From the NCBI GenBank assembly GCA_034437795.1, contig DAOTTI010000137.1:1-64000 (forward strand): a stretch of DNA of 64,000 bases, written 5' to 3'. This document shows positions 51,813 to 59,483 of the stretch, piece by piece. Position numbers and translations under genes: made by a program. Origin of the DNA: DAOTTI01 sp034437795. Lineage in GTDB: Bacteria > Chloroflexota > UBA11872 > UBA12225. Position 1 is the stretch's first letter, and the number at the start of each line of letters is the position of its first letter. The notes under the pieces were generated by a model that ran no database searches, was not told where the DNA came from, and saw only the letters and a program-made list of their open reading frames with translations.

Positions 51813-52574
51813 ATGCTTCCTGGAGAGCACTCGCACCCGCTTCCTCAGGTGACGGTGGGCCGGCTCGCCGCCTGCGGGCGGCCGCTGGTGGCGGGCGCCC
51901 TTGCCGGCGTCCCCGGCGGGATCGTCTTCCTGGCGCTGACCGTCCTGCTGATACCCTCCGTGCTGCCAGCCGTCGGGTCACTGCTGGGCGCGCCGGGGCT
52001 GGGGTGGCTGGTGGAGCTGCTCTGCGGCGCCGTGATTGGCTCCGGCTTTGGCCTCTTGCTTGATGCGCGCGCCGGCGGCTGGATGAGCGCTGCCAGCCTC
52101 GGGGCAGCGTACGGCACCCTGTGGTGGATCGCTGGCTCGCTGCTGCTCATGCCGATCTGGCTCGGCGAGGGGCCACAGTTGGCCAGCGCTCTCTCCACGT
52201 CGCACCTACTGGGCCTGGCCTGTTACGTGACGTACGGTGTAGTCACGGGTATGGCGTTGCAGGCCTGTCGCGCTCTCAGATCCGGCGCCGCGGCGCGCCC
52301 GCAGCGCCTGGACGTCTACGTGGCCGCGCATTGCACGGGCTGCAGCGAGGCCTACCGGCTGGCGGCCGCGGTGGCGCGCCGCTTCCCGCGCCTCAGGGTC
52401 CGCGTGATCGACGTCGCACGGCCGGGGGGCGCCGAGCCGATCCCTGAGTGGCTCGTGGCGGTGCCGACGTACGCGCTCGACGGCGCCGTGATCTCCCTCG
52501 GCAATCCGGCACCGGAAGCGCTGTTCGCCCGGATTGAGGGACGCAGCAGGACGCGGACCCGCCGTGTACCCTAA
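51813..52574 (+). CDS. Membrane protein fused to a thioredoxin-like domain
   Basis: 253 residues. Residues about 18-150 contain four hydrophobic segments (GRPLVAGALAGVPGGIVFLAL, LGWLVELLCGAVIGSGFGLLL, GAAYGTLWWIAGSLLLMPIWL, LGLACYVTYGVVTGMALQ). From about residue 165, LDVYVAAHCTGCSEAYRLAAAVARRFPRLRVRVIDVA is a thioredoxin/glutaredoxin-like beta-alpha unit with CTGC, and VAVPTYALDGAVISLGNP has the cis-Pro-type segment. Likely a membrane-tethered redox protein. The fusion is not a standard architecture I know. Start ATG 51813. Confidence 0.75.
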   Translation: MLPGEHSHPLPQVTVGRLAACGRPLVAGALAGVPGGIVFLALTVLLIPSVLPAVGSLLGAPGLGWLVELLCGAVIGSGFGLLLDARAGGWMSAASLGAAYGTLWWIAGSLLLMPIWLGEGPQLASALSTSHLLGLACYVTYGVVTGMALQACRALRSGAAARPQRLDVYVAAHCTGCSEAYRLAAAVARRFPRLRVRVIDVARPGGAEPIPEWLVAVPTYALDGAVISLGNPAPEALFARIEGRSRTRTRRVP

Positions 52575-52694
52575 CTTGGATTCCTGTGGCACTGGCCGGC
52601 CTTTGCATCCGGCATTGGTGCCCCAGAGGGACATGACCGAGCATTCGGGAGCGAAGCACTCACCCCGGCTCAGGGTGCCCGCTGGAGGCGAGAG

Positions 52695-52757
52695 CTGGCA
52701 GTGGCGAGTAGCGAGTGCCGAGTAGCGAGTAGCGAGTGCCGAGTAGCGAGAAGAGAG
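52695..52757. repeat. Heptanucleotide repeat tract AGTAGCG/AGTGCCG
   Basis: Seven or eight head-to-tail seven-base units of two types. The same units occur at 36169-36199 and, degenerate, near 56757-56802. No gene in 52575-52908. Confidence 0.8.
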
Positions 52758-52908
52758 GCCTGGCCCGGGGTTCCCGCCAGAGGCGGGACGACCAAAGGGA
52801 GAGGGAAGCGGTTGCCGGCTGTGAGGAAGCCAGGTTAGCGCCGCCGGTGAAACGCTGGCTATTGACGCTGGCCATTGACAAGGAATCCGGGGAAGCAAAG
52901 GAGGTCCT

Positions 52909-54432
52909 GTGGAGTACTCACTGAAGATCGATCCTGACCGCCGCCTTGGGGCGGTGAACCCGCTCGTGTTCGGGCACTTCATCGAGCATCTGGGGCGCTG
53001 CATCTATGGAGGCGTCTTCGACCCCGGATCGCGCCTGGCCGACGAGCGGGGCTTCCGCACAGACGTGCTCGCCGCGATGCGCAAGATCGGCGTGCCGGTG
53101 CTGCGCTGGCCGGGCGGCAACTTCGCCAGCAATTACCACTGGGAAGACGGAATTGGCCCGCGCGAGCAGCGCCCGGCGCGCTTCGACCTCGCCTGGCGGA
53201 GCGTCGAGCCGAACACCTTTGGCACGGAGGAGTTCCTGGCCTACTGCGACGCCCTGTCCACGGAGGCCGTGCCTTGCCGGCCGTACATCTGCCTCAACAC
53301 CGGTACGGGGACGCTCGATGAGGCGGTACGCTGGCTGGAATATTGCAACCTGGACGCGGAACGGTTCCCTACCTATCACGCCCGCTGGCGCCACCGGCTG
53401 GGGCGTACCGAGCCGTACCGCGTGCCGTTCTGGGGGATCGGAAACGAGGTGTACGGCGCCTGGCAGGTGGGGCACTCGACGGCCGAGGCCTATGGCCAGC
53501 GGTGCGTGCAGTGGGCCCGCTTCCTGAAGGCAGTCGATCCGTCCATCAAGGTGGTGGCCGTCGGCGCCAATAACCCGGACTGGGACCTGGAGGTGCTCAA
53601 GCGCGCCGGCATGGTGATCGACTACATCTCCAATCACCAGTACTACGGTAATGACGATTACTATGGCACGGTGGGCGCCGCCGCCGCGGTCGAACGCCGG
53701 CTCAAGCTCCTGTGCAGCGTGGTGGAGGTCGCCGAGGGGATGTTGCAGCTCGATGGCCCGATCGAGATCGCCTTCGACGAGTGGAACATCTGGTACCGCG
53801 CCCGCAGCCGGCCCTGGGAGGAGTTCTATGCCCTGAAGGATGCGATCTTCGCGGCCGGCACCTTCAACGCGCTGTACCGGCTGTGTCGGCGGGTGACCAT
53901 GGCCAACCTGGCGCAGATGGTAAATGCCCTGGGCATGCTCCACACCACGCCTAGCTCCCTTGTGCTCAGCCCCATCTACCACGTGTTCGACCTCTACGCC
54001 AACCACACCGGGCGGACCGTCCTGGATACCGCCCTTCAGCCGGAGGACGCCGCAGCGCGCGAGACGTTCTCGGCCGACATCGCCGTGCACGTGTACGGCC
54101 GGCCGAAGCCTGCGCCCCGCATCATCAAGGGCGTGCCGTACGTGGACGTGGTGGCTACCCTCCGCGCGCCCGACGACCACCTCTGCCTGGCGGCCGTCAA
54201 CCGGCACCGGTCGGAGACGGCGACGCTGCGGCTCGACCTGGGGCCGCTCCAGGCGCAGGCGGCCCACGCCCGCGCCGACCTCTACGAGCTCACCGGCCCC
54301 GATCCGATGCAGCAGAACACTGTTGAGCAGCCAGACGCGGTGGCGCCCACGCACCGGCGCCTGGATGAGCTTCCCGCCGTCCTGCGGCTCGCCCCGTGCT
54401 CGGTCACCGTGGTGGAGTGGACCTGGCCGTAG
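52909..54432 (+). CDS. Alpha-L-arabinofuranosidase, glycoside hydrolase family 51
   Basis: 507 residues, full length for the intracellular GH51 type, releasing L-arabinofuranose from arabino-oligosaccharides. NPLVFGHFIEHLGRCIYGGV and PVLRWPGGNFASNYHWEDGI are the family N-terminal signature. The acid/base Glu sits in FWGIGNEVYGAWQ, the nucleophile Glu in IAFDEWNIWY. MANLAQMVNALGMLHTTPS and the C-terminal beta domain follow. No signal peptide. GTG 52909 after GGAGG. Sulfatase and rhamnonate-dehydratase-like genes follow on the same strand, which suggests plant or algal polysaccharide use. Confidence 0.95.
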   Translation: MEYSLKIDPDRRLGAVNPLVFGHFIEHLGRCIYGGVFDPGSRLADERGFRTDVLAAMRKIGVPVLRWPGGNFASNYHWEDGIGPREQRPARFDLAWRSVEPNTFGTEEFLAYCDALSTEAVPCRPYICLNTGTGTLDEAVRWLEYCNLDAERFPTYHARWRHRLGRTEPYRVPFWGIGNEVYGAWQVGHSTAEAYGQRCVQWARFLKAVDPSIKVVAVGANNPDWDLEVLKRAGMVIDYISNHQYYGNDDYYGTVGAAAAVERRLKLLCSVVEVAEGMLQLDGPIEIAFDEWNIWYRARSRPWEEFYALKDAIFAAGTFNALYRLCRRVTMANLAQMVNALGMLHTTPSSLVLSPIYHVFDLYANHTGRTVLDTALQPEDAAARETFSADIAVHVYGRPKPAPRIIKGVPYVDVVATLRAPDDHLCLAAVNRHRSETATLRLDLGPLQAQAAHARADLYELTGPDPMQQNTVEQPDAVAPTHRRLDELPAVLRLAPCSVTVVEWTWP

Positions 54433-54454
54433 CCGGTCCTGAGGGTGTCGCCCC

Positions 54455-54545
54455 TTGCCCCCGCCGCCCCTCTCCGACACGGAGACGCGGGGAGCAGCCC
54501 TCACCCCCTGGCCCCTCTCCCGCACGCGGGAGCGGGGGAACGAGG
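54455..54545. repeat. Family B repeats
   Basis: Degenerate first unit, then CTCACCCCCTGGCCCC with the TCTCCCGCACGCGGGAG hairpin, ending near GCTGGCGCCGTC at 54553. Confidence 0.65.
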
Positions 54546-54678
54546 GCAGTGGGCTGGCGCCGTCGTGAGGTTTTGCAGATGGATGCGCCGGTGGCGCTCG
54601 GCGCCGCGCCGTGCGGGACGTGCTACCCTACCCGGCTTGCGACCGGCACCGCCATGAGCCGGCGCCGAAAGGAGGTCA

Positions 54679-56352
54679 GTGATCCTGTCCAGCGAGCGCC
54701 CTAATATCCTGCTCATCATGAGCGACCAGCACCGCGGCGACTGCCTGGACTTCGCCGTCCAGGCGAACGGCAGCCGTGTCGCCGTGCAGACGCCCCACCT
54801 GCGCCGGCTGGCGCAAGAAGGGGTGTGGTTCCCCCGCTTCTACTCCGAATCGCCGGTCTGCGTGCCCGCCCGCGCCATTCTGCAGACAGGGATGCTGCCG
54901 CACCGGCTGGGGATGTACAGCAACGCCGACATCCTGCCGGAGGACCACCCCACCCTGGCCGGCTGCCTTGCCGCCAGCGGGTACTTCTGCCAGGCCATCG
55001 GCAAGATGCACTTCCGGCCGGTCCGTGCCCATCACGGGCTGCACCGCCTGTGGCTCTCCGAAGAGATCCCGTATGCGCTCGAGGAGGACGAGTTCCTGCA
55101 GTTCCTCGTCGCCGCCGGCTACGGCCACGTCGAGGAGCCGAACGGCATCCGCCACGAGCTCTACGAGCTGCCGCAGCCCAGCCAGCTGCCGGAGACGCAC
55201 CACACCACCGCCTGGACCGGCCGCCAGACCATCGCCTTCCTGCGCGAGCACGTCCGCGAGCGTCCAGAGCAGCCCTTCTTCTGCTGGACCAGCTTCCAGA
55301 AACCACACCCGCCGTACGAGCCGCCCGTCCCGTGGCACCGGCTGTACCGGCCGGCAATGGCCCCCGCGCCGATCCGGCATCTGGACGAGTTTGCCTGGCT
55401 CCCCGGTAGCGTGCGGGCCGGCGTCGCCCAGGGCCATTATCCCGATGTTGACCGTCTGGCGACGATGTGGAGCTACTATTTCGGCTCCATCTCCTTCATT
55501 GACTCTTGGATCGGAATGATCCTGGATGAGCTGGAGGACCTTGGGCTCCGCGAGCGCACGATCGTCGTCTACACCGCGGACCACGGCGAGCTGATGGGCG
55601 ACCATTGGCTGTTCGGGAAGAGCCGCTTCTACGAGCAGTCGGCCTGCATCCCTGGCCTGATCTCCTGGCCGGCGGGACTGCCCCGCGGGGTGGTGCGCGA
55701 GCAGCTAGCCGGACTGGCCGACATCGTGCCTACGCTGCTGGATGCCGCCGGCGTCGATCCTGAGCCACACGGCCTACGCCCGGACGGCATGAGCCTGCTG
55801 GAGACAGCCCGCAGCGGCGCCCCGACGCGCGACGTGCTGATCGGCCAGGTCGGGCGTGGCCCGCAGGCACACCTGATGGCGCTGAGCCAGGACTGGAAGT
55901 ACGTCTACGACGCCGGCCAGAACCGCGAGCTGCTGTTCCGCTACCGCGGTGAGGCGCCGGAACTGCTGGATTACCTGGCGACAGGCGACGGCGCTGCCCG
56001 CGACGCGGCCGCGACGCTGCGCCGCGCGCTGCAGGAGCGCTACCAGGCTGACGGGGTCACGGAGGTGCTCGACGCGTCGACGCCCACTGGGTTCCGTCTC
56101 TATCCGGCGCGCGTCATGCCGTATCGCCGCGCGGCGCCGAGCGGCGTGCGGCAGCAGAACGAGCAGTACGCGCGCTGGATCCAGCGCCTGCCTGAGGGCT
56201 GGACGCCGCCGCCCCCGTCACCCGAGGGTGCTATTCCGCCGGACCTGCCCCTGCGCTCGGATCGCTCGCGCTACACCTGGCCGCCCCTGCCGCCGGTCAC
56301 ACCGCCCCGCATGGCTGAGCCGGCGCGCGGGTCAAGCCGGCCGGGGATTTAG
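54679..56352 (+). CDS. Sulfatase (formylglycine type)
   Basis: 557 residues. N-terminus RPNILLIMSDQHRGD gives metal ligands. The nucleophile motif SPVCVPARAILQTG has Cys61 in the CxPxR form (Ala in place of Ser), to be converted to formylglycine; no FGE gene is seen in the window. Then IGKMHFRP, FQKPHPPYEPP, YTADHGELMGDHWLFGKSRFYEQS with the remaining metal ligands and Lys. A Pro-rich C-terminal tail. GTG 54679 with AAAGGAGG ideally placed. No signal peptide, so probably cytosolic, acting on sulfated sugars or small sulfate esters. Confidence 0.92.
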   Translation: MILSSERPNILLIMSDQHRGDCLDFAVQANGSRVAVQTPHLRRLAQEGVWFPRFYSESPVCVPARAILQTGMLPHRLGMYSNADILPEDHPTLAGCLAASGYFCQAIGKMHFRPVRAHHGLHRLWLSEEIPYALEEDEFLQFLVAAGYGHVEEPNGIRHELYELPQPSQLPETHHTTAWTGRQTIAFLREHVRERPEQPFFCWTSFQKPHPPYEPPVPWHRLYRPAMAPAPIRHLDEFAWLPGSVRAGVAQGHYPDVDRLATMWSYYFGSISFIDSWIGMILDELEDLGLRERTIVVYTADHGELMGDHWLFGKSRFYEQSACIPGLISWPAGLPRGVVREQLAGLADIVPTLLDAAGVDPEPHGLRPDGMSLLETARSGAPTRDVLIGQVGRGPQAHLMALSQDWKYVYDAGQNRELLFRYRGEAPELLDYLATGDGAARDAAATLRRALQERYQADGVTEVLDASTPTGFRLYPARVMPYRRAAPSGVRQQNEQYARWIQRLPEGWTPPPPSPEGAIPPDLPLRSDRSRYTWPPLPPVTPPRMAEPARGSSRPGI

Positions 56353-56429
56353 CGTCACGAGCGGGACGGCGGTAGTGCCCTGGGGTGCGCGCAGAACGTC
56401 CGGATCGGCTGTGGCGGCGGACCGGGGCG

Positions 56430-56730
56430 GGGACAGCCCTCACCCCCTTCGGGCGGGGCCGCGCCGGGAGGGGAGGACGGACCTCACCCCCTAGCGCCCT
56501 CTCCGTGTCGGAGAGGGGGAACGACGGCCAGGGCCGTCCGGGTTGGCCGCGCTGCCTCCGCTCCGGCACAGACAGGTGGACGAGAGCCGGGGCGCCGTGC
56601 GGCGTGGCCAGGAGGGGAGGACGGACGTCACCCCCTTGGGCCGGGGCCGCGCTGCCTCCGCTCCGACGCGGATGCGGGGAACGACGGCCAAGGCCGAGCG
56701 CCATCCGGACCTGTTACGCACGCGCGTGCC
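56430..56730. repeat. Family B composite repeats
   Basis: CTCACCCCCTTCGGGCGGGG, CTCACCCCCTAGCG with TCTCCGTGTCGGAGA hairpin, GGCCAGGGCCGTCCGGGTTG, a further CACCCCCTTGGGCC unit, and the tail GAGCGCCATCCGGACCTGTT. The 56353-57015 gap carries no gene. Confidence 0.7.
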
Positions 56731-56754
56731 CCCGCGGGGCCGAGTGGAGGGAGT

Positions 56755-56805
56755 AGGAAGTAGCGCGTGGCGAGGGCCGAGTAGCGCGTGGCGAGTAGCG
56801 CGGGA
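56755..56805. repeat. Degenerate heptanucleotide repeat tract
   Basis: AGTAGCG, CGTGGCG and GGGCCG-type seven-base units in tandem, derived from the same repeat type as 52695-52757. Confidence 0.6.
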
Positions 56806-57015
56806 TCCGCACCCCGCGCCCCGAGTGTGAGTCGGAGGTAGGACGAGCAGCAGGTAAAAAAGACGAGGCCTGGCGTGACGGGTCCGGGCAAGCGAGCCAC
56901 CCCAGGCTAAGGCAGGAGGGGTACGCGGGGTGCTGGCGTGCCGCGGAGGGTTATGGGGTTGCGTGGGAAGGAGAGGATAGGTAGGTACCAAGGAAAAAAG
57001 GAGAGGAGGCCTGCG

Positions 57016-58212
57016 ATGAAGATCAAGGAGGTGCGCGCCGTCGAGCTGGACCTGCCCCGCACGCCGCCCAAGACGGCGCCGCGCCGGCCAAGCTGGGCCA
57101 GCTCCGCCCCGCGGGGCCTGCCGATGAACAAGTATCCCGAGTTTCCGCCCCTGCCGGGCCGTTCTCCGGGCATCGGGACGCCGGTGGCCGGCGGCCAGGT
57201 GTGGGTGCAGGTCACGGCGGAGGACGGCACGTGGGGGCTCGGGCGCTGCGGCTTCGGCGCACCGGTGGCGGCGCTGGTCGACCATCACTTCGCTCCGCTG
57301 CTCGTCGGGCGCGACTGCTTCGCCCACGAGTACCTGAATGATCTGATGTGGCGCTCGTCGTTGCGCCACGGGGCGCAAGGCCTGAACGCGGTGGCGCAGA
57401 GCGGGATCGACCTGGCGCTGTGGGACCTGAAGGGGAAACTGCTCGGCCAGCCCGTCTATCGCCTGCTCGGTGGCCCGGCGCGCGATCGCATTCGGTGCTA
57501 CATCACCAGTGACGATCTGGACTGGTCGCTGGAGCTCGGCTTCCAGGCCTTTAAGATCAGCAATCCGGCGCACTACGAGCAGGGGATTGAGGGGATCAAC
57601 CGCGTGGAGGAGCACGTCGCCAGGGCGCGGGAGACGGTCGGTCGGGGGGCCGAGCTGATGCTCAATCCGGTGATGGCCTTCGACGTGGAATTCACCATCC
57701 GGCTGGCCGAGCGCCTGCGCCCGTATGAGCTGCGCTGGCTGGAGGAGCCGCTGATCCCCGACGATTTAGAGGGCCACGCGCAGCTGGCGCGGGCCGTTAC
57801 CTGGATCCCGCTGGCCACCGGTGAGGATCACCATACACGCTGGGCCTTCCGGCCCCTGATCGAGCGCCGCTGCGTCGCGGTGGTCCAGCCGGACCTGCAC
57901 TGGTGCGGCGGCCTGACCGAAGCGGTGCGGATCTACCACATCGCCGAGGCGGCGGGGCTCAAGACGGTGCTGCACGGCGGCGCCGGGTCGGCTGAAGGGC
58001 AGCACTTCTCGTTCGCCTTTCCTGAGGTGCCCCTGGCCGAATACCACTGTAGCTCTCCGGTGGGCGTGCCATTGGCGGAGGTAGCCCGCGTGCCGGGCAC
58101 GCCGGTGCCGCAGGATGGATACGTCGTCCCCAGCGATGCGCCCGGGTTCGGGATGGAGATCAGGGACGAGTGGATTCGGCCATGGGATTACTCACGGCTC
58201 GTGCGCCGGTAG
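57016..58212 (+). CDS. L-rhamnonate-dehydratase-like enolase-superfamily protein
   Basis: 398 residues. MKIKEVRAVELDL cap, then LLGGPARDRIRCY, FQAFKISNPAHYEQG, RWLEEPLIPDD (Glu243 or Glu244), LATGEDHHTRWAFRPLIE (Glu270), VVQPDLHWCGGLTEAV and VLHGGAGS (His320). The TGE-x-x-x-TRW-x-FR and QPD-x-x-WCGG signatures match rhamnonate dehydratase. The first metal ligand, normally Asp in LMLD, is Asn217 (ELMLNPVM). That change may alter or abolish dehydratase activity. ATG 57016 after GAGGAGG. No rhamnose genes adjoin; it may be co-regulated with the sulfatase and GH51 genes. Confidence 0.85.
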   Translation: MKIKEVRAVELDLPRTPPKTAPRRPSWASSAPRGLPMNKYPEFPPLPGRSPGIGTPVAGGQVWVQVTAEDGTWGLGRCGFGAPVAALVDHHFAPLLVGRDCFAHEYLNDLMWRSSLRHGAQGLNAVAQSGIDLALWDLKGKLLGQPVYRLLGGPARDRIRCYITSDDLDWSLELGFQAFKISNPAHYEQGIEGINRVEEHVARARETVGRGAELMLNPVMAFDVEFTIRLAERLRPYELRWLEEPLIPDDLEGHAQLARAVTWIPLATGEDHHTRWAFRPLIERRCVAVVQPDLHWCGGLTEAVRIYHIAEAAGLKTVLHGGAGSAEGQHFSFAFPEVPLAEYHCSSPVGVPLAEVARVPGTPVPQDGYVVPSDAPGFGMEIRDEWIRPWDYSRLVRR

Positions 58213-58254
58213 GCACCGGTTGTTCCCAGCACTTCCGGATCAGCGGCCGCAGCA

Positions 58255-58515
58255 GATTCCACCCCCCTTGGGCCGGGGCCGCGCCGCGAGGGACGAAAGA
58301 CCTCACCCCCTAGCCCCCTCTCCGACACGGAGCGGGAGAACGACGGCCACGGCCGTGCCGCTGGGCCCCGCCGCCCCCGCTCCGACATGGAGCGGGAGAA
58401 CGACGGCCACGGCCGTGCGGGTCGGCCGCGCTGCCTCCGCTCCGACGCGGCGAGGGGGAACGACGGCCAGGGCCTGGCGCCATCCGGAACTCTGGCGCAC
58501 GCCCAAAGGTGCCGG
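58255..58515. repeat. Family B composite repeat, longest and best preserved
   Basis: CTCACCCCCTAGCC, TCTCCGACACGGAGCGGGAG hairpin, GGCCACGGCCGTG, a second and third GCTCCGAC-based hairpin unit, and tail CTGGCGCCATCCGGAACT followed by GGCGCACGCCC. The modules repeat in fixed order. Remaining sequence to 58646 shows only the promoter region of the next gene. Confidence 0.75.
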
Positions 58516-58646
58516 CGCGCCGGCGAACGCACTCCTTACGGCTCTCCCGCGCGGCACAGAAAGTGCGTTGCAACTTCTTGTCGTGAGGCCGGGGACCGGC
58601 CGGACGGCCTCCGACAACGATACCTGCCTCAAAGGAGAGTGTGTGC

Positions 58647-59189
58647 ATGTTGAGATGGCTACTCGCCCTCACCCTGGTGACGGGGTGGCTCGGGATGGGA
58701 CTGGCCTTTCCTGTGGCGGCCGCGGCCCAGGCGGAAGCACCGGAGCTCCAGGCGAACCCGTTAAAAGACGTACCCATAACCGGCGTCATTGACGGGGTCG
58801 GCACGATCACCGGTATGTTCACCGTCGAGCAGTTCGACGTGGTCAATGGCCGGCTGGTGGCACGCGGGGCGTTCACTGGCCAGGTGAAGAACGCCGCCGG
58901 CAACGTGCTGGGGACGTTCACCAGCTTCCCGCTCACGCTGCCGGTGACCAACGCGCAGCAAGGGGAGACGTGCGAGATCCTGCATCTAGAGCTGGGTCCG
59001 CTCGACCTCGACCTGCTGGGACTGGTGGTGCACCTCGACAGAGTGGTCCTGGACATCACGGCCCAGGCGGGCCCGGGCAAGCTGCTCGGCAACCTGCTCT
59101 GTGGCATCGCGCACCTGCTCGATGACACGAACGCCTCGCCAAACGCCATTGCAGCCAGGCTGAACCAGCTACTGCGCGAGCTCAGCTAG
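58647..59189 (+). CDS. Secreted hypothetical protein
   Basis: 180 residues. Clear Sec signal: LRWLLALTLVTGWLGMGLAF, with likely cleavage after VAAAAQA near residue 28. The mature part has ITGVIDGVGTITGMFTVEQF, RLVARGAFTGQV, CEILHLELGPLDLDLLGLVV and CGIAHLLDD, with two Cys that could pair. Beta-rich, no known domain in memory; similar small exported proteins occur in related bacteria. ATG 58647 after AAAGGAG. Confidence 0.75.
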   Translation: MLRWLLALTLVTGWLGMGLAFPVAAAAQAEAPELQANPLKDVPITGVIDGVGTITGMFTVEQFDVVNGRLVARGAFTGQVKNAAGNVLGTFTSFPLTLPVTNAQQGETCEILHLELGPLDLDLLGLVVHLDRVVLDITAQAGPGKLLGNLLCGIAHLLDDTNASPNAIAARLNQLLRELS

Positions 59190-59296
59190 CCACCGCTAGC
59201 CAGGCTCTCGCAGCAGCGACGCCCTCTCCCTCGTTGCTCGTCCAGGGCTTCCGGCAGGGGTCCGGCGGCGGGAGGGAGAGGGCGTGGTTCGTCAGG

Positions 59297-59460
59297 GGAG
59301 CCCTCACCCTAACCCTCCCCCAAAGGGAGAGGGAACTTCAAGTGGGGCCCTCACCCCGGCCCTCGCCCTTTGGGCGAGGGCACGCTTTGCCGAAGTAGCC
59401 TTCACCCTAACCCTCTCCCACAGGGAGAGGGGACTTTCTCCCAGAGGGAGAGAGGAACTG
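59297..59460. repeat. Family A repeat array
   Basis: Units at about 59300-59335, 59348-59380 and 59400-59430, each with CCCTCACCC(T/C) lead-in and hairpins around CCCAAAGGG, CCCTTTGGGC or CCCACAGGG; a final half unit follows. Lies downstream of both flanking convergent genes. Confidence 0.8.
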
Positions 59461-59483
59461 GTCGCTGGCGAGGGAGCAGCCGG

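Noticed and set aside
52918..54525. 535-residue minus-strand frame
   Set aside because: Antisense to the GH51 gene, whose catalytic motifs are intact.
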